A stretch of 64,000 nt of DNA from Arcuatula senhousia (taxonomy: Eukaryota > Mollusca > Bivalvia > Mytilida > Mytilidae), in contig OZ020304.1 in the NCBI GenBank assembly GCA_963971305.1, forward strand, positions 1,798,001-1,862,000, read 5' to 3'. Numbering within the stretch: position 1 is the first letter of the stretch; each line of letters begins with the position of its first letter. A program made the position numbers and the translations under genes. Below, one piece after another: positions 1-24,860 of the stretch. The notes under the pieces are model-generated. The model was not told the DNA's origin and did no database searches. It worked only from the letters and a program-made list of their open reading frames with translations.

Positions 1-571
1 ACAGAGGCATGAAATGTTAATTGAAAATTACTAAATTTGGACTTCATTTTAATGCAAAGTACAACTGAACAATTTGAACTAAAATTATGACATTTTTTTC
101 TGAAAGAATATCAAAAAGGATACCATTCTTATATTACATTGCAAATATGTGTGACACATTTAGAAAACACAATTTATTACACAACGCTACTTCAATATGA
201 AGTACATTGTAGTAATACAACTACTATTGTAAATATGCTCACTAACCAAACAAAAAAACTTTCAAGCAAAACAATACTTTAATTTTTCAATTTTGTAATA
301 ACTTACAGGTTTATTCTTGATAAAACAATTCCATGACAATGTGCTTTTTGAATATGTCAATAAATTTACCTTAATAAGACCTTTTAAACAGGGTTTGTAA
401 TAGTGCACAAAGAAATGGATAAATAAAAAGAGACTGATAGGGTGTTTACCCAGTATAGAATATTGTTAGGGAAGGGGAGTTAAAAAATTCATACAATATT
501 TTTGGTATAAACATCTTGTACATGTTGTACCACCTATATTTAACAGGTAAATTTTCTAATGAACACTTTAC
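1..571. other. Intron of the kinase gene, left edge
   Basis: AT-rich sequence downstream of exon 10 on the minus strand. I searched for the next kinase exon (SDLWSCG region) and did not find it. No repeat unit is recognised. Confidence 0.6.
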
Positions 572-14482
<13,911 letters not shown>

Positions 14483-15067
14483 TCTTAGGCTCTGACGGGA
14501 CAATCCTCAGCAACCTACCGAGTCGGCAGGACCGTGATTCAGGTGGATTTTAAATGACGGGAGAACGCAGCATAATGGGGGTTCATTTTTATATTCTGGG
14601 ATGATGAAAAAAATAAACGAAAGGTCGAAAAGTTATCATTTTTGGGTTAAAAATCACAAAATTATGATCACAAACGAGGATGACAGTACTGTTGCATGAT
14701 GGGAAACAATGACTCAGGGGAGGTTACTTAGTCTTTCACTTCCGGTTCACATGAAACTAGAGGCTCACCAAGACGAGCACCTTGCAACCCCCCCCCCCCC
14801 CCCAACCACCACCCCCCTTATTGTTATCTTTGAATTTTATATAAACCCTAAAGATTGAAAAATATTGTTGGAATCAATCATATTATATATCATATTTGAA
14901 ATATTTATGTATAACAAAAACCTTATTTTAACGATATTTCATACAATCATCTTTATTTGTACTTTATGTTTTGTATTCCTCTTATGGGGCCCTTGATTTG
15001 GTTAATAAACTTATTCTTATTCTTATTCTTATTCATACAAATGGATTAATTTCCAAACTGATTAAGT
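14483..15067. other. Upstream region of the kinase first coding exon, simple repeats
   Basis: Less AT-rich just upstream of the kinase ATG (14480-14570), so it could include a 5' UTR or promoter, but no TATA box is clear. Contains a C run at about 14790-14806 and (TTATTC)n at 15011-15036. Confidence 0.4.
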
Positions 15068-15275
15068 CATAAGACATAATTTATTTTCCAATTATGGTCC
15101 CTCAATTAAAGGGCAGCATCATTACAATGATTACATTATAACAGAGAATAGAATACAAGCAGTAACATAAAGTAAACTAAAAAAGGTGAAGGTAAAATTT
15201 ATTTAGGTATACATTAATGATGCTGCTCCGTTTGAGGGACCATAATTGGAAATAAATTATGTCTTATGTCTATGT
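15068..15275. mobile_element. Fold-back / MITE element with ~50-bp terminal inverted repeats
   Basis: The left arm beginning CATAAGACATAATTTATT and reading through ATTATGGTCCCTCAA to CAGCATCATT is mirrored by AATGATGCTG..ATTATGTCTTATG on the right. No transposase. The internal block also recurs just outside, at 15295-15340. Confidence 0.8.
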
Positions 15276-16443
15276 CTTTAATGATATGAAACTGATATAC
15301 AAGCAGTCACATAAAGTAGAAGAAAGGTAAAGGTAAAAGTCGGTGAGTACACATCAGTGGCTATTGCATGGTCGCCAGGCTTGTGTGGGAGGAAAAACAA
15401 ACTTTCCAAGCTGGAATATCAGTGAAACCCACGAGCAATGGTAGGTGCACTTAATTTGATTTTAGAAAATATCATCTAGAGGGTGCATGCCATTTGTATC
15501 CCCTCTTCATCCGCACGTGGACGCATACGATATCTTTTCCACAAAAAAATCTCAGTTATGATTAAGTAAAATGTAAATGGACATGAAAAGGTAAAATGAA
15601 CACGAAATGACGAGGAAAGGGGACACTAGTTAGGAAACCAATGGAAATAGGAGGGATAGGTTAGGTCGGACAATATTAAAACGTTCTTTAACGTGTGAGG
15701 ACATTGGCATTTTTCTCCACAAGTTGCCCCCTCTGTGGTTTGCAATCATGTTTTCTGTATAATTGCCTGAAGCCCCTGGGATGCAAATTGACTGAATACT
15801 TGGCCTTACAACCATCTGGGGCACACATCCCAGACGCTTTGTGGACACAAACTCGTCATCAGGGTAATGGGCTCTCTTTTGTGGACTTTTACGGACAAAT
15901 TTATCGCTTTGATCTTTGAGCCTATTCGCCACCAAGGACTTATACGCGATTTAAAACGAATATTAATGAAATCACATCCTGACAACGTCAGGAAGACATG
16001 TGTCTACTTGAGGCCGTAAGTTATCACAGTAATAACGCAAGTAAAGGAAGTCTATCACGGGTATACGTTTTCAATTTGTTTACTTAATTGTCAGCCTTCC
16101 AAATGCCTACCAATGTTAAACTTCGACATATGATACATACATGGATTCAGAGGAAAATACCGGTATAAGTTTCATAAGACGGATTCAGAGCGCGGCAATT
16201 AAATGATCTTAACGCACAGCCCCCACCCCTTTTTCGTCCTCGACAGACTAGAGGCGGGAATTCCGCTTTCCAACCTTTTACTTTGAAAAGGGGGATCCTA
16301 AAATTTTTTATGAAAAAAAAACCAGTTTGGCAACCAGACGGTAAGCAGTTATATCCTGCAAAAGGATATCTGCCATAAAAAAAGCTAATGATGAAAAGAA
16401 AAAATACGTGGTCGTCACGAAAAACAAATTCTGACTAGACCAA
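15276..16443. other. Intergenic, nothing recognised
   Basis: A 101-aa minus-strand ORF at 15630-15935 and its plus-strand shadow show no domain I recognise, and the C/H spacing does not make a zinc finger. No other structure is seen. Confidence 0.5.
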
Positions 16444-16938
16444 GCCCCCCCCCCCCCCCCAGGGGCGTAGCTTGCCTCTTATATTTAGTGAGGCAATTCG
16501 CCGAGCGAAGCGAGGCGAAAAAATTTTTTGGGGGGGTCTGGGGGGGGTTTGCCCCCTCCAGAATTGTTTTTTCTAATAGAACGCCAGAGACGCGTTTTCC
16601 TGGCTTTAATTTAAGAAAATGATGAGGTAAAACTTTTGAAAAAAATGGTATTTATATGACCCGCTTGGCATTTTTTTATTTTTATTGCAATATTTCAATG
16701 GACTTGCATAAAAGTTGACTATACAAATCTTCAAATGACAGTGAGTGAATGACCGTGTAAAATTTCAGCCCTGCACTTCTTTTCTAACTTTTGTGTTTGT
16801 GTTGACAGACAGACGGAAAAAATCAAGAGTATGCTAATATATTCACTCTATATAGATGTAATATTTTCTAAAAGTTTGATACTGTTGTGACCATGACTTT
16901 CAAACTTTGTAACCATGTATAAAACAGAAGTGTGACAT

Positions 16939-17202
16939 TTAAAATTGAAGAGGCCCCAGCCTACGTTTCTTGGCGCTGTCATTTTTTTTTTCAAAACGTT
17001 CTCTTTTGGAAATGGAAATATCCCGTTGTATGTATAAGCAGGCTAGACCTGCGAGCCTGTCGTCTTTCATGATGGAACGGCTCCAGTGTTTAAGTCGTCT
17101 CATTGCCGAAAACAACCTCTCGCATAGGACGGACCCTACTGGCATCGTGAGCAAAAGTCGAAAAATTACATATACATTTGGGTAATAATCTGAGGAGTGT
17201 AC
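16939..17202 (-). pseudogene. hAT transposase C-terminal dimerisation domain
   Basis: Reads YYPNVYVIFRLLLTMPVGSV, then ERLFSAMRRLKHWSRSIMK and RLAGLACLYI, the hAT C-terminal dimerisation signature (LT.PV....ER.FS...R.K...R). A CCCAG acceptor borders it at 17203, as in intron-containing TTF-type hAT transposases. Everything between this exon and the N-terminal remnant has been lost. Confidence 0.9.
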
Positions 17203-17803
17203 CTGGGACAAAGACAATTAACAAGAAAACAAACGAGACATAGAGGAACTCTCTCGAGTCAATTTTAGACCACTGTAAAACTGTAAGCGTAATTTTACCC
17301 TATTGGCCGTATGGGAGATAAAATTAACAAACTCTATGTGGACAAAGTCGGAATGTCCCCGTTTGTGAAAAATTTAAGTTTATACATGTATATGTTATGT
17401 TCTTAACGGAAGTGTAAAATACGCTGTACGAATCTTCAAATAAATGGTATTGATTTTTTAGTTTTAGTGTTCACACGAAATTGTGGTCCTGGACGGACAG
17501 ACAGACAAACTGACGAAGGCGATCCCTACTTCATATAGTTTTTTTTTGTTTAATTATTCACACGAAATTGCGGTTTTGGACGGACAGACAGACAAACCGA
17601 AAAGGCGAAAACTATGGGACACCGCATTTTCTAAGAATTTATGAGAAAAGAGTTACAAAAACGTGTTACGGGTCAAAAACCGAAAAGGAGGGAAATTATT
17701 TCAATGGGAAGACGGGAAATTTGCCTTTTTTCATTTTTTGTATTATGAATACAGGATGAGACCCCGTTCTAACGATATCCGTCAGCCAAAACGTGAAATT
17801 TAC

Positions 17804-17910
17804 CTTCAGTGGCACTGGCTTCCCCCGTCGATTCAGTAGTTTCGGCCTCGGACTCTGACGGAGATTTTGAAGTGTGACTGTCTTTTGGGGTTACTACCTG
17901 TTGTACCCCT
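17804..17910 (-). pseudogene. Possible N-terminal exon remnant of the hAT transposase
   Basis: Minus strand gives a Ser/Glu-rich stretch (KDSHTSKSPSESEAETTEST) ending at a G|GTAAAT donor. The position and acidic composition fit the variable N-terminus of such transposases; no domain is present. Confidence 0.4.
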
Positions 17911-18487
17911 AAGCATTGTAGTTAACTTTAGTTGGCCTTTTTTCAAACTTTGGGTTTTTCCGCGTTTCAAACTTTTCTTACACTTATATCCTAGGGACGA
18001 CGGTCACGATACGTGAGATTCTCCGGAAAACTGCAATGTTCGCCAACCCGCATTTTATATAATTTGATTATTTTCGTGTGTCTCTTTCTCTCTCTCTCTC
18101 TCTCTGAGAGAGACTCTCTCTCTCTCTCTCTTCCTCTCTCCTCCTCTTTTTTTTCTCACATTTTTATTTTTTTAAAATTTCATTTAGTGAGGCATTTGCC
18201 TCATTGCCTCAATGGAAGCTACGCTACTGCCCCCCCCATCAAATTAAATGATTGATTTCCTTAATGAAACTACATAGAGGCATATAGTCAGAAATAAATG
18301 CTAAAAATAGGAACACAGTTAATACTGACGTGGTTTAAATGTATTTTCAAAAATAGATATCGATCTAATTAATAATGAATATTCTTAAAACAAATATGGA
18401 TTCAAAGATATTTAAATATAAATTCTTATTTATAGAAGAATTTCTATTGGGTGTCTATATATAATGATGAAATACCCTTTACATAGA

Positions 18488-18494
18488 TATAAAA
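18488..18494 (+). promoter_or_regulatory. TATA-box-like element of the Ubl-vWA gene
   Basis: TATAAAA lies 58 bp before the ATG at 18546. If used, transcription would start near 18515-18520, just after the first upstream ATG. Confidence 0.5.
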
Positions 18495-18505
18495 CGCCCT
18501 TTAAA

Positions 18506-18559
18506 ATGACTGGCATTTATCACATGGTACATACAAGTCATAAAGATGATCTCCGTTAA
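18506..18559 (+). other. Upstream ORF overlapping the Ubl-vWA start
   Basis: ATG at 18506 (and in frame at 18524) opens a 17-codon frame ending in TAA at 18557-18559, overlapping the main start at 18546 in another frame. If transcribed, it would reduce initiation at the main ATG. Confidence 0.4.
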
Positions 18560-19973
18560 GACTGAACTTGGTCAAAAAGCATTTCTCTTCAACTTTAAAT
18601 TATCAGATCGAATAGGTAGAATAAGCGAAGAAATAGGAAATGCTGAAGGAGTCCCGTCGTTCCGTGTCAGAATCAAACACGGAGGAAACATTCTGAGCAA
18701 AACCAGAACATTTCTTTCTTACGGATTAGATGCAGATTTGTCGCTTTCATCAAAAATTGTGTCAGAAAAAGACGTCAATCTATTTGTTCAGATAACCAAT
18801 GCACACGCAGAACTCTTCCCGTTAACAATTAACAACATGTCAACACTAAATGATGTGTTAAAAGCTGTAAAAATCTTGACCAAGTTTAATGATTTGAGAA
18901 ATGAATTTTCATGCAATGGGAAAGTGTACACAAATTTCGGCACTCGATTATTTGAAACGGACATTGAAGAAGGTAGTATCGTCAAACTCGAAAGCTCTTC
19001 GGAGCACAATAGCATGGATCAAACAAATGAGAAATATGATTCCACTTCTGGCGTTTGTGAAGTATCTTATAGACTAACTGAAGCTATACGAATGCCATTA
19101 GAAGGAAGTACAGACATTGCAATATGTGTAAGCTTAAATGAACTTTTAGATTTGGAGCTTTCCCAAATAAATCAAGAGGTCTGTAGTATATGTGAAAGAC
19201 TATTTAGCAATATTCTTGGAGTCAGAATTGCCGTGCTTTTTCATGGCGTTTATGACAAATTTAAGAATGTTTGTATTTCTAGGATGGATTTTACACAGAA
19301 TTATTCAGAGGTTGTTGAAATCTTTCAAAACTTTCGTAAGGATCACAAAAGAACTGAGGTTCAAAACGACTGGGTGCTCAGCGATATAGTCGATCTTTCT
19401 TGGCGAGAAAAGTCAAAGAAAATTGTTTTCAGTTTAGGAGACTGCGAACCTGATTCCAATGTAGTAAAAACGAGACATTTTAGTTGGCTTACAGTTCTTG
19501 AAAAACTGAGATCTATGAATGTTCAGTTCGTGTGTGCTTTGTCGGATCATTTCAACGGTTCAGTTGTGGTAGATTTTTACCCAGAAACATGCAGCAAGTT
19601 ACGTGGTTTTATTATCAGGCAACAGGAAGTTGATGCTCTAGTGTCCGAGGTCATTACAGAGTGCAAAGAAAATACGAGGAGTCGAAGTATTTTGAAATCT
19701 GGTAACACAATCGGTAACCAGTCAGAACAGGGAGCCATTCCAGTGTCTGAATCAGCTGTCCCTGGAAGCAGTTCTGAGAATGATCATTTTATAGATGAAA
19801 ACAATAATGCAATCGATAAATTAGATACTAGTTCCCCACAATTTCGGTACTATAACGACTTGACGTTGCAGACCAACAGAAGAGAAAAGACAAAAACAAA
19901 CAAACCCAAAAAGTTAAGGATTAAAAGTTTAAGATCAAGAACATTAGCCTGTGTTTTTCCCAGAGAAAAGTAG
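18546..19973 (+). CDS. Tandem ubiquitin-like domains + degenerate von Willebrand A domain protein (475 aa, intronless)
   Basis: Residues 1-71 align by eye with ubiquitin along their whole length (MISVKTELGQKAF, LSDRIGRISEEIGNAEGVP, then HGGNILSKTRTFLSYGL). Residues 77-149 form a second, more distant ubiquitin-like unit (VNLFVQITNA..PLTINNMST..GTRLFETDIEEGSIVKL). Residues about 188-345 resemble the vWA fold found with alpha-kinases and related proteins: DIAICVSLNEL where DIVFVLDxSGSM is usual, then VRIAVLFHGVYDK, MDFTQNY, LSWREKSKKIVFSLGDCEPD and WLTVLEKL. The metal-binding DxSxS and the GGG.GPEA segment are missing, so metal-dependent binding is unlikely. The tail (350-475) is disordered and ends strongly basic. 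There is no C-terminal GG, so it is not a conjugated modifier. No signal peptide; probably intracellular. A single-exon ORF between a hAT element and a retrozyme-like repeat, with no sign of decay. Confidence 0.85.
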   Translation: MISVKTELGQKAFLFNFKLSDRIGRISEEIGNAEGVPSFRVRIKHGGNILSKTRTFLSYGLDADLSLSSKIVSEKDVNLFVQITNAHAELFPLTINNMSTLNDVLKAVKILTKFNDLRNEFSCNGKVYTNFGTRLFETDIEEGSIVKLESSSEHNSMDQTNEKYDSTSGVCEVSYRLTEAIRMPLEGSTDIAICVSLNELLDLELSQINQEVCSICERLFSNILGVRIAVLFHGVYDKFKNVCISRMDFTQNYSEVVEIFQNFRKDHKRTEVQNDWVLSDIVDLSWREKSKKIVFSLGDCEPDSNVVKTRHFSWLTVLEKLRSMNVQFVCALSDHFNGSVVVDFYPETCSKLRGFIIRQQEVDALVSEVITECKENTRSRSILKSGNTIGNQSEQGAIPVSESAVPGSSSENDHFIDENNNAIDKLDTSSPQFRYYNDLTLQTNRREKTKTNKPKKLRIKSLRSRTLACVFPREK

Positions 19974-20276
19974 TGAACAAATGACTTGTAACATTTAAAA
20001 AATCATTATTGCTCTCACCACTAGAATTGTTAAACTAAAGAAAATTGTTTATTGAATGTGTAAAAAAGCTGATTATTGTATTATTTTCTTTTGTACTACA
20101 ATCGTGTAGAACTGAAAAAAAAGTTTTAATCTTTAATTCTAATTTATTTAAATGCTTGAGATGTATAAAAGTCAGAACCAGTGCAAATTTGCAGTGAACA
20201 ACCCATTAATCCTTCTTTGGTTCGATACACGTTCTATATCTTAACAAAAATCACAACAAATACAATTTTCAATAGG
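19974..20276. other. 3' flank of the Ubl-vWA gene
   Basis: AT-rich; no canonical AATAAA is seen in the first 250 bp after the stop. No other feature recognised. Confidence 0.5.
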
Positions 20277-20620
20277 TTACACGAGACACCCAGAGAAGAA
20301 GTAAACAATACCAGGATAGTTTAATTTATACAAACTTAGTATGGAAAACCAAAAGTCTTCAAATCGGTTAAATGCTACTGAATTAATACAAATAACAAAG
20401 CTGTTGATTTGGTTATGTTGTTTAACCAAAATATTGGAACAGTAAAAAAAAACAAAAGTATTGAATGTTACGAAAAGCACTCAAAATCTAAAGGTGGGAA
20501 CAGGGAAGCCAAATCGAGCAGCCAGGATATCGACCATGTGCAGTACAAGGAAATAAACCTGATGTTTTAAACAATTTTAAATTTTACAATCGGAAATGGT
20601 TCATATCTGGAAAAAGCTAA
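20277..20620 (-). repeat. RZ1 family copy (no ribozyme core)
   Basis: Contains the family blocks GAAAAGCACTCAAAATC, GGGAAGCCAAATC, GATATCGACCATGTG and AACCTGATGTTTTAAACAAT. Its uninterrupted junction near 20553-20578 serves as the empty site for the element inserted at 24262. Confidence 0.75.
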
Positions 20621-21091
20621 ACAATAACCCGATGCCCCATTCAGGATTTGTAACTCAATCATAGTTGAACTTTAACGCAAAAGATTTGAAAAAAATATCT
20701 CACACTGGTTTTGAGAAAATTCAAGTTGAAAATACATTGATTGCCATGGGGAAACTGACGGTTTGTACCTGGGTATATATAGGTACAATGCAAAATTTTG
20801 ACAGGTCAAAATATTTGGTGGTGTATAAAAAAAACTGGTACAGAATTGTTATTAGTAGCTAGAATTAAATGAAATTTAGCACTTTGATTGATTTTAAACA
20901 AATCAACATTTCTCGGACATCAATTTCGTAATATTATAAAAGGTGTGCTTGTAGTTTAAATTTTTCATGCAACTACCATATTTAGAAATCTATGAATAAA
21001 AGTGGCAATATCAAGCAAAATGGGACATCAAGTTGACATTTTGCTGCATACTTTGCGTAATAGGAACCGATTCTATGGATTCGAAGACAAA
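20621..21091. other. Intergenic between RZ1 and PLE1 copy A
   Basis: AT-rich; a 65-aa ORF here is unrecognised. Nothing else seen. Confidence 0.5.
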
Positions 21092-22417
21092 GACATACTT
21101 TAAATTACCTACTATGTACTGGATACATAAATTGCACAAAAATCCATATAAATCTCGTTTTATCTCTGCTTCAAGTAAGTGTTCTTTAACCCATATTTCC
21201 AAAGTTCTATCACTTGCTTTAACTACTATGAAGGAATTTATTATTCAATACTGTGAAAGGGTATTCGAAAACAGTGGAATTAATTATTTTTGGAGTGTAA
21301 AAATTCTCTTGATGTTTTGGACAAGCTTCGTGCTTTTGAAAATACTTTTCATACCGTTGATAGTTACGATTTTTCTACTTTATATACTAACCTTCCACAT
21401 AATCTGATTAAAAAGAAATTTGAATATTTGGTTAAATGGTGTTTTGACAAATCTAAAAGTGATTATATCTGTTCTAGAGTTTCAAAATCATTTAGTAAAT
21501 CATTTTTTAGTAACGAGACTCAAAAGGGTTACATCAACTGGACTGATGCAGAAACTATTACTGCTCTAAATTATTTGTTAGATAATATTTACATACGTTT
21601 TGGTAAACAAATTTATCGCCAAATTATTGGTATTCCTATGGGTACTAATTGTGCGCCACTTATAGCCGACCTTTTCCTATACTGTTATGAATCACAATTT
21701 ATGGCTAAATTACAAAAAGACCCGAACAAACAGAACCTAATCGAAACTTTCAATTATACTTTTAGATATTTAGATGACATTCTTGCACTCAACAATCCTT
21801 CATTTTCTAATTTTATTACAGATATCTATCCTTCTGAATTAACCTTGAACAAATCTAACGTCACCGGTGATAGATGTCCTTTTTTAGATTTAGATTTAAG
21901 TATTATTGACGGAAAATTACATACCAAAGTATATGATAAACGTGACGACTTTACCTTCCCTATTATAAATTTTCCTTTTCTTGAAGGAGATGTTCCACTA
22001 GCGCCGTCATACGGGGTTTACATTTCACAGTTAGTAAGATATGCTCGGATCTGCAGTTGTGTTTCTGATTTTAATAATAAAAACCGTTTTATTACTGAAA
22101 AATTATTAAAACAAGGTTATCGATACCACAAATTAGTAAAATCTTTTTCTAAATTCTTCCACAAGTATCGATCTCTTATTGAAAAATTTAATTGTACACG
22201 TCACTTTCTTATAGTGAAAGGAATATCACATCCTGTATTTTATGGTAATGTTTTTTATAAAGCTCACAAATTTAAAAGCAATCCAATAGAAATGAAAAAT
22301 TGGCTTCAAAATTTATTACGGAAAGGATATGAAATGAATATCTTGGTTAAATCTTTGAATTTAGTGTTTTTTGGCAGAAATATTGAAAACTTAATACTCG
22401 CTTTAAAACTTCCATAA
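21092..22417 (+). pseudogene. PLE1 reverse transcriptase, copy A, frameshifted
   Basis: Penelope-type RT: YFKLPTMYW..LHKNPYKSRFI, DFSTLYTNLPHNLIKKKFE (motif A region), QIIGIPMGTNCAPLIADLF (motif B), catalytic FRYLDDI, FLDLDLSI, then the family signature DKRDDFTFPIINFPF and YISQLVRYARI. The frame changes at about 21299, where a run of five As replaces the six seen in copy B, so the first ~70 codons are out of frame with the rest. The remainder to the TAA at 22415 is open. Confidence 0.85.
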
Positions 22418-23066
22418 ACGTTTTTACTATTGTCATTTTTAAGCATTATAGCGATCAAGCGTGTCGGTTTTGTGTGATGAAACTTCACTAAATCATTATT
22501 GCTTGAAGTGTTGTGTCGGATTTAAAATCGATAGGTTTGATTTTTTTACATCAGTCGATTGATGATTCTCAGCTAGCTGTCAGTAACAGCGAGTGTTCTA
22601 TAGAGAGTTCCCTTACCGTCCTTTTGTTTGTTCTTGTTTTTTGTCTTAGGTTCTCTCTAGTAGAATTGGACTTTGATCGATTTGATTTTTATTGTGTGTT
22701 TAGTTTTTGTGCTTTGTCTAGGAATATTGATAGGGGGAAGGTTGGGCCCAAAAAACTAGTTTAACCCCGCCACATATTACATGTGCCTGTCCTAAGCCAG
22801 GAATCCTTGACAAAGCTTTCGTTTGTACTTGTCTTTTTGATGTTTTCTGTTCCTTGTTTAAGAAGGGGGTCTATCTGTGACTATTTCAGGGCTGAATTTG
22901 AATTATATGCATCTTATTTAGACCATGGGCCAATTGCATAACCGCGAGCAGTGCCAAATGGCCTCGTTGAAGGCTGCTGGCGGTTGTCCATTGTGGTTTT
23001 TCTAAATTGCCGTTTAATTGTGGGCTGTGTCGCGTACACTTATTCCACATCTCTTTATTTTCTATT
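21092..23066 (+). mobile_element. Penelope-like element PLE1, copy A
   Basis: 1975-bp unit from GACATACTTTAA to TTTATTTTCTATT. A reverse-transcriptase region occupies 21092-22417 and a ~650-bp 3' tail follows. Copy B (46296-48270, minus strand) has the same length and the same two borders, at roughly 97% identity in a sampled stretch. Neither copy has a GIY-YIG endonuclease. Confidence 0.85.
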
Positions 23067-23574
23067 AAAGAAACAAACTGAAATTCCACAGTGGGGGGGG
23101 GGGGGGTGGTACCTCCCATTATAAGGTACATGTAGGTGCATATGTGCGGCCAAAAAAATCTTCTTTTTGGGGTGTCCAATATGTGAAAAGGAAATTTCAG
23201 ATGTTGCATATATGATAGGTGTACTTTTCACAAATGTCATACATCAATAGAAAAGGAGTGACCGAGTATCCACGTTTTGCCTCCTTGTAACCCTAATTGT
23301 ACATGCATTTGGTAACTTTTACCATTCAAACTTTGATTTAAATAGAATATCTATAAAAATGCCAAGTTAAAGCATGTTCTATGTGATTTTAAATGCTTTA
23401 AAAATATATGAATGGGTGTCTTTTTTAAGCAGGCGCATTATGTTATGGGGTGGGTACAACATTTCTAGGCGCACATCTGTCCCCGAAAATACTTGAGTTA
23501 CCCCTTCCCCGAAGGCAATTGTAGCTAATTCCGGATATAACTGTTTTATTGACACATATATTAGAATTTATTGG
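23067..23574. other. Intergenic with G homopolymer
   Basis: G run at about 23093-23106. Otherwise no feature recognised. Confidence 0.5.
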
Positions 23575-24262
23575 TAAATTCGTGTAAGACAAGTCTGACA
23601 ACCAGGCTTGTGATTACCCTCGGGGACCTCTGGTCAACCAGCAGAGGCTATCGACCCAGTGATTTCACAATACAAATATCAAACCGGGTATAAATCGTTA
23701 ATTTGGTTATGCTATGTATGCATTCTTCAGCAGCATTTGAATCAAAACAAATGGAAGGTCAAAAATAGGGCATCTAATGGAACGTACATTAAATTATACC
23801 CCGCCACGATATTCATCAATAGTTAAATATGTTTGTATACTATACTTTATATACTATTCATATATATAGAGACAAAAAAGAAATGAGTTATCTTTCTTAG
23901 ACCAGAAAATCTCATCGTTTTCAAATTTGGAAAATCTACACAAAGTGGCTAATCTTCAATAATGTTTTTTGGATCATTCTGAAAATTGAACTTGACCTGT
24001 ATTTTATTGTACTTAACAGCTGTGCAAAATATCATTCAAATCCCTTGACTAGTTTTCAAGTTATCATCCGGAAACCTTCGGGGGAAAGACGGACGGACGG
24101 ACAGACACCGAAAGAAACTGAGGGTATAACATAATACATCGCCACGTCGAGTGGCGGGGTATGAAAACCAAAAGTATTATTCGAAAAGCGCTCAAAACCA
24201 AAATGTTCGGAGAGGGAAGCCAAATCCAGAACCGAAGATATCAACTATGTGAAATAGAAGGA
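23575..24262 (-). repeat. RZ1 family copy interrupted by a pearl/HINE-like insertion
   Basis: 23575-23795 and 24164-24262 together give the RZ1 order (CCAGGCTTGTGATTACC, GTTAATTTGGTTATGC, GAAAACCAAAAGTATT, GGGAAGCCAAATCC). The ribozyme core region near 23730 has lost its helix II. The copy stops abruptly at the GAAAC of 24262 and resumes at 31979. Confidence 0.7.
23796..24163 (+). mobile_element. Pearl/HINE-like element inside RZ1
   Basis: Starts ATACCCCGCCAC and ends GTGGCGGGGTAT (inverted ends). (ACGG)n-type sequence lies near 24090, and the hairpin CGCCACGTCGAGTGGCG precedes the right end. Confidence 0.65.
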
Positions 24263-24860
24263 AAGAAACGTGGTCACCGTGTACAACCGAAAACGTAGGA
24301 TCCCGGTTTTAACGCCGGAATCGCGGTTTTATTACGCCGGCACCACGGTTTTTTTCATCAACTTCCGGGAAAACCACTCGAGTCAGGTAAGAAAACATAG
24401 CTTTAAATAAACTAATATTATGCTGTCAAGTATATGTCTATGTGCATTCGGATCTACAATAATGCACCATTCAAACCGTGCATCAAATATTTATCAAATC
24501 TTGCCCGTTTTATCAAACATTCGCGAAAACCTAGGCCGTGCATGTCAACTTTTCCATACAAGCGAACGATTTCCATGATTTCTAATTAAACAATGAGGTA
24601 CATATTCATTTTTATGCCACAGTTAGGTTCGTGGAACAATTATAAAGAACATTGATAGTTCCTACCTTTTACAGTTCAGTTTTAATTGAGATTTTAAAGA
24701 AAAATCGACGTAACGCAGGATCACACGGTTTAGACTTTTGGAAACGCCGGATTACACGGTTCCAAACATTATTTTGTGTGTGCAATATTCATTCATTTTC
24801 TTGTATATTCCGGCCGAAAATAACCTAGAGCATCACAGTTTTACATCCTTCATCTCTGTT
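24262..24860 (+). repeat. Left ~0.55-0.6-kb inverted repeat of a large element
   Basis: Begins CACCGTGTACAACCG and is mirrored, with few changes, at 31390-31978. Both ends of the arm contain direct copies of a ~20-bp word of the type ACGCCGGAATCGCGGTTTTA. Confidence 0.85.

Larger units (their letters stand above)
16460..18229 (-). mobile_element. Decayed hAT transposon with 8-bp C8 target duplication
   Basis: Ends are CAGGGGCGTAGC on the left and GCTACGCTACTG on the right (reverse complement CAGTAGCGTAGC), an imperfect terminal inverted repeat. Eight Cs follow at 18230-18237, and at least eight Cs precede (16445-16459), matching the 8-bp duplication of hAT elements. Inside are two transposase remnants on the minus strand and a (CT)n run at about 18081-18140. 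Size 1770 bp, too short for a full transposase. Confidence 0.85.

Noticed and set aside
15630..15935. 101-aa ORF as a zinc-finger protein
   Set aside because: Cys and His are scattered over different frames; no C2H2 spacing exists in any single frame.
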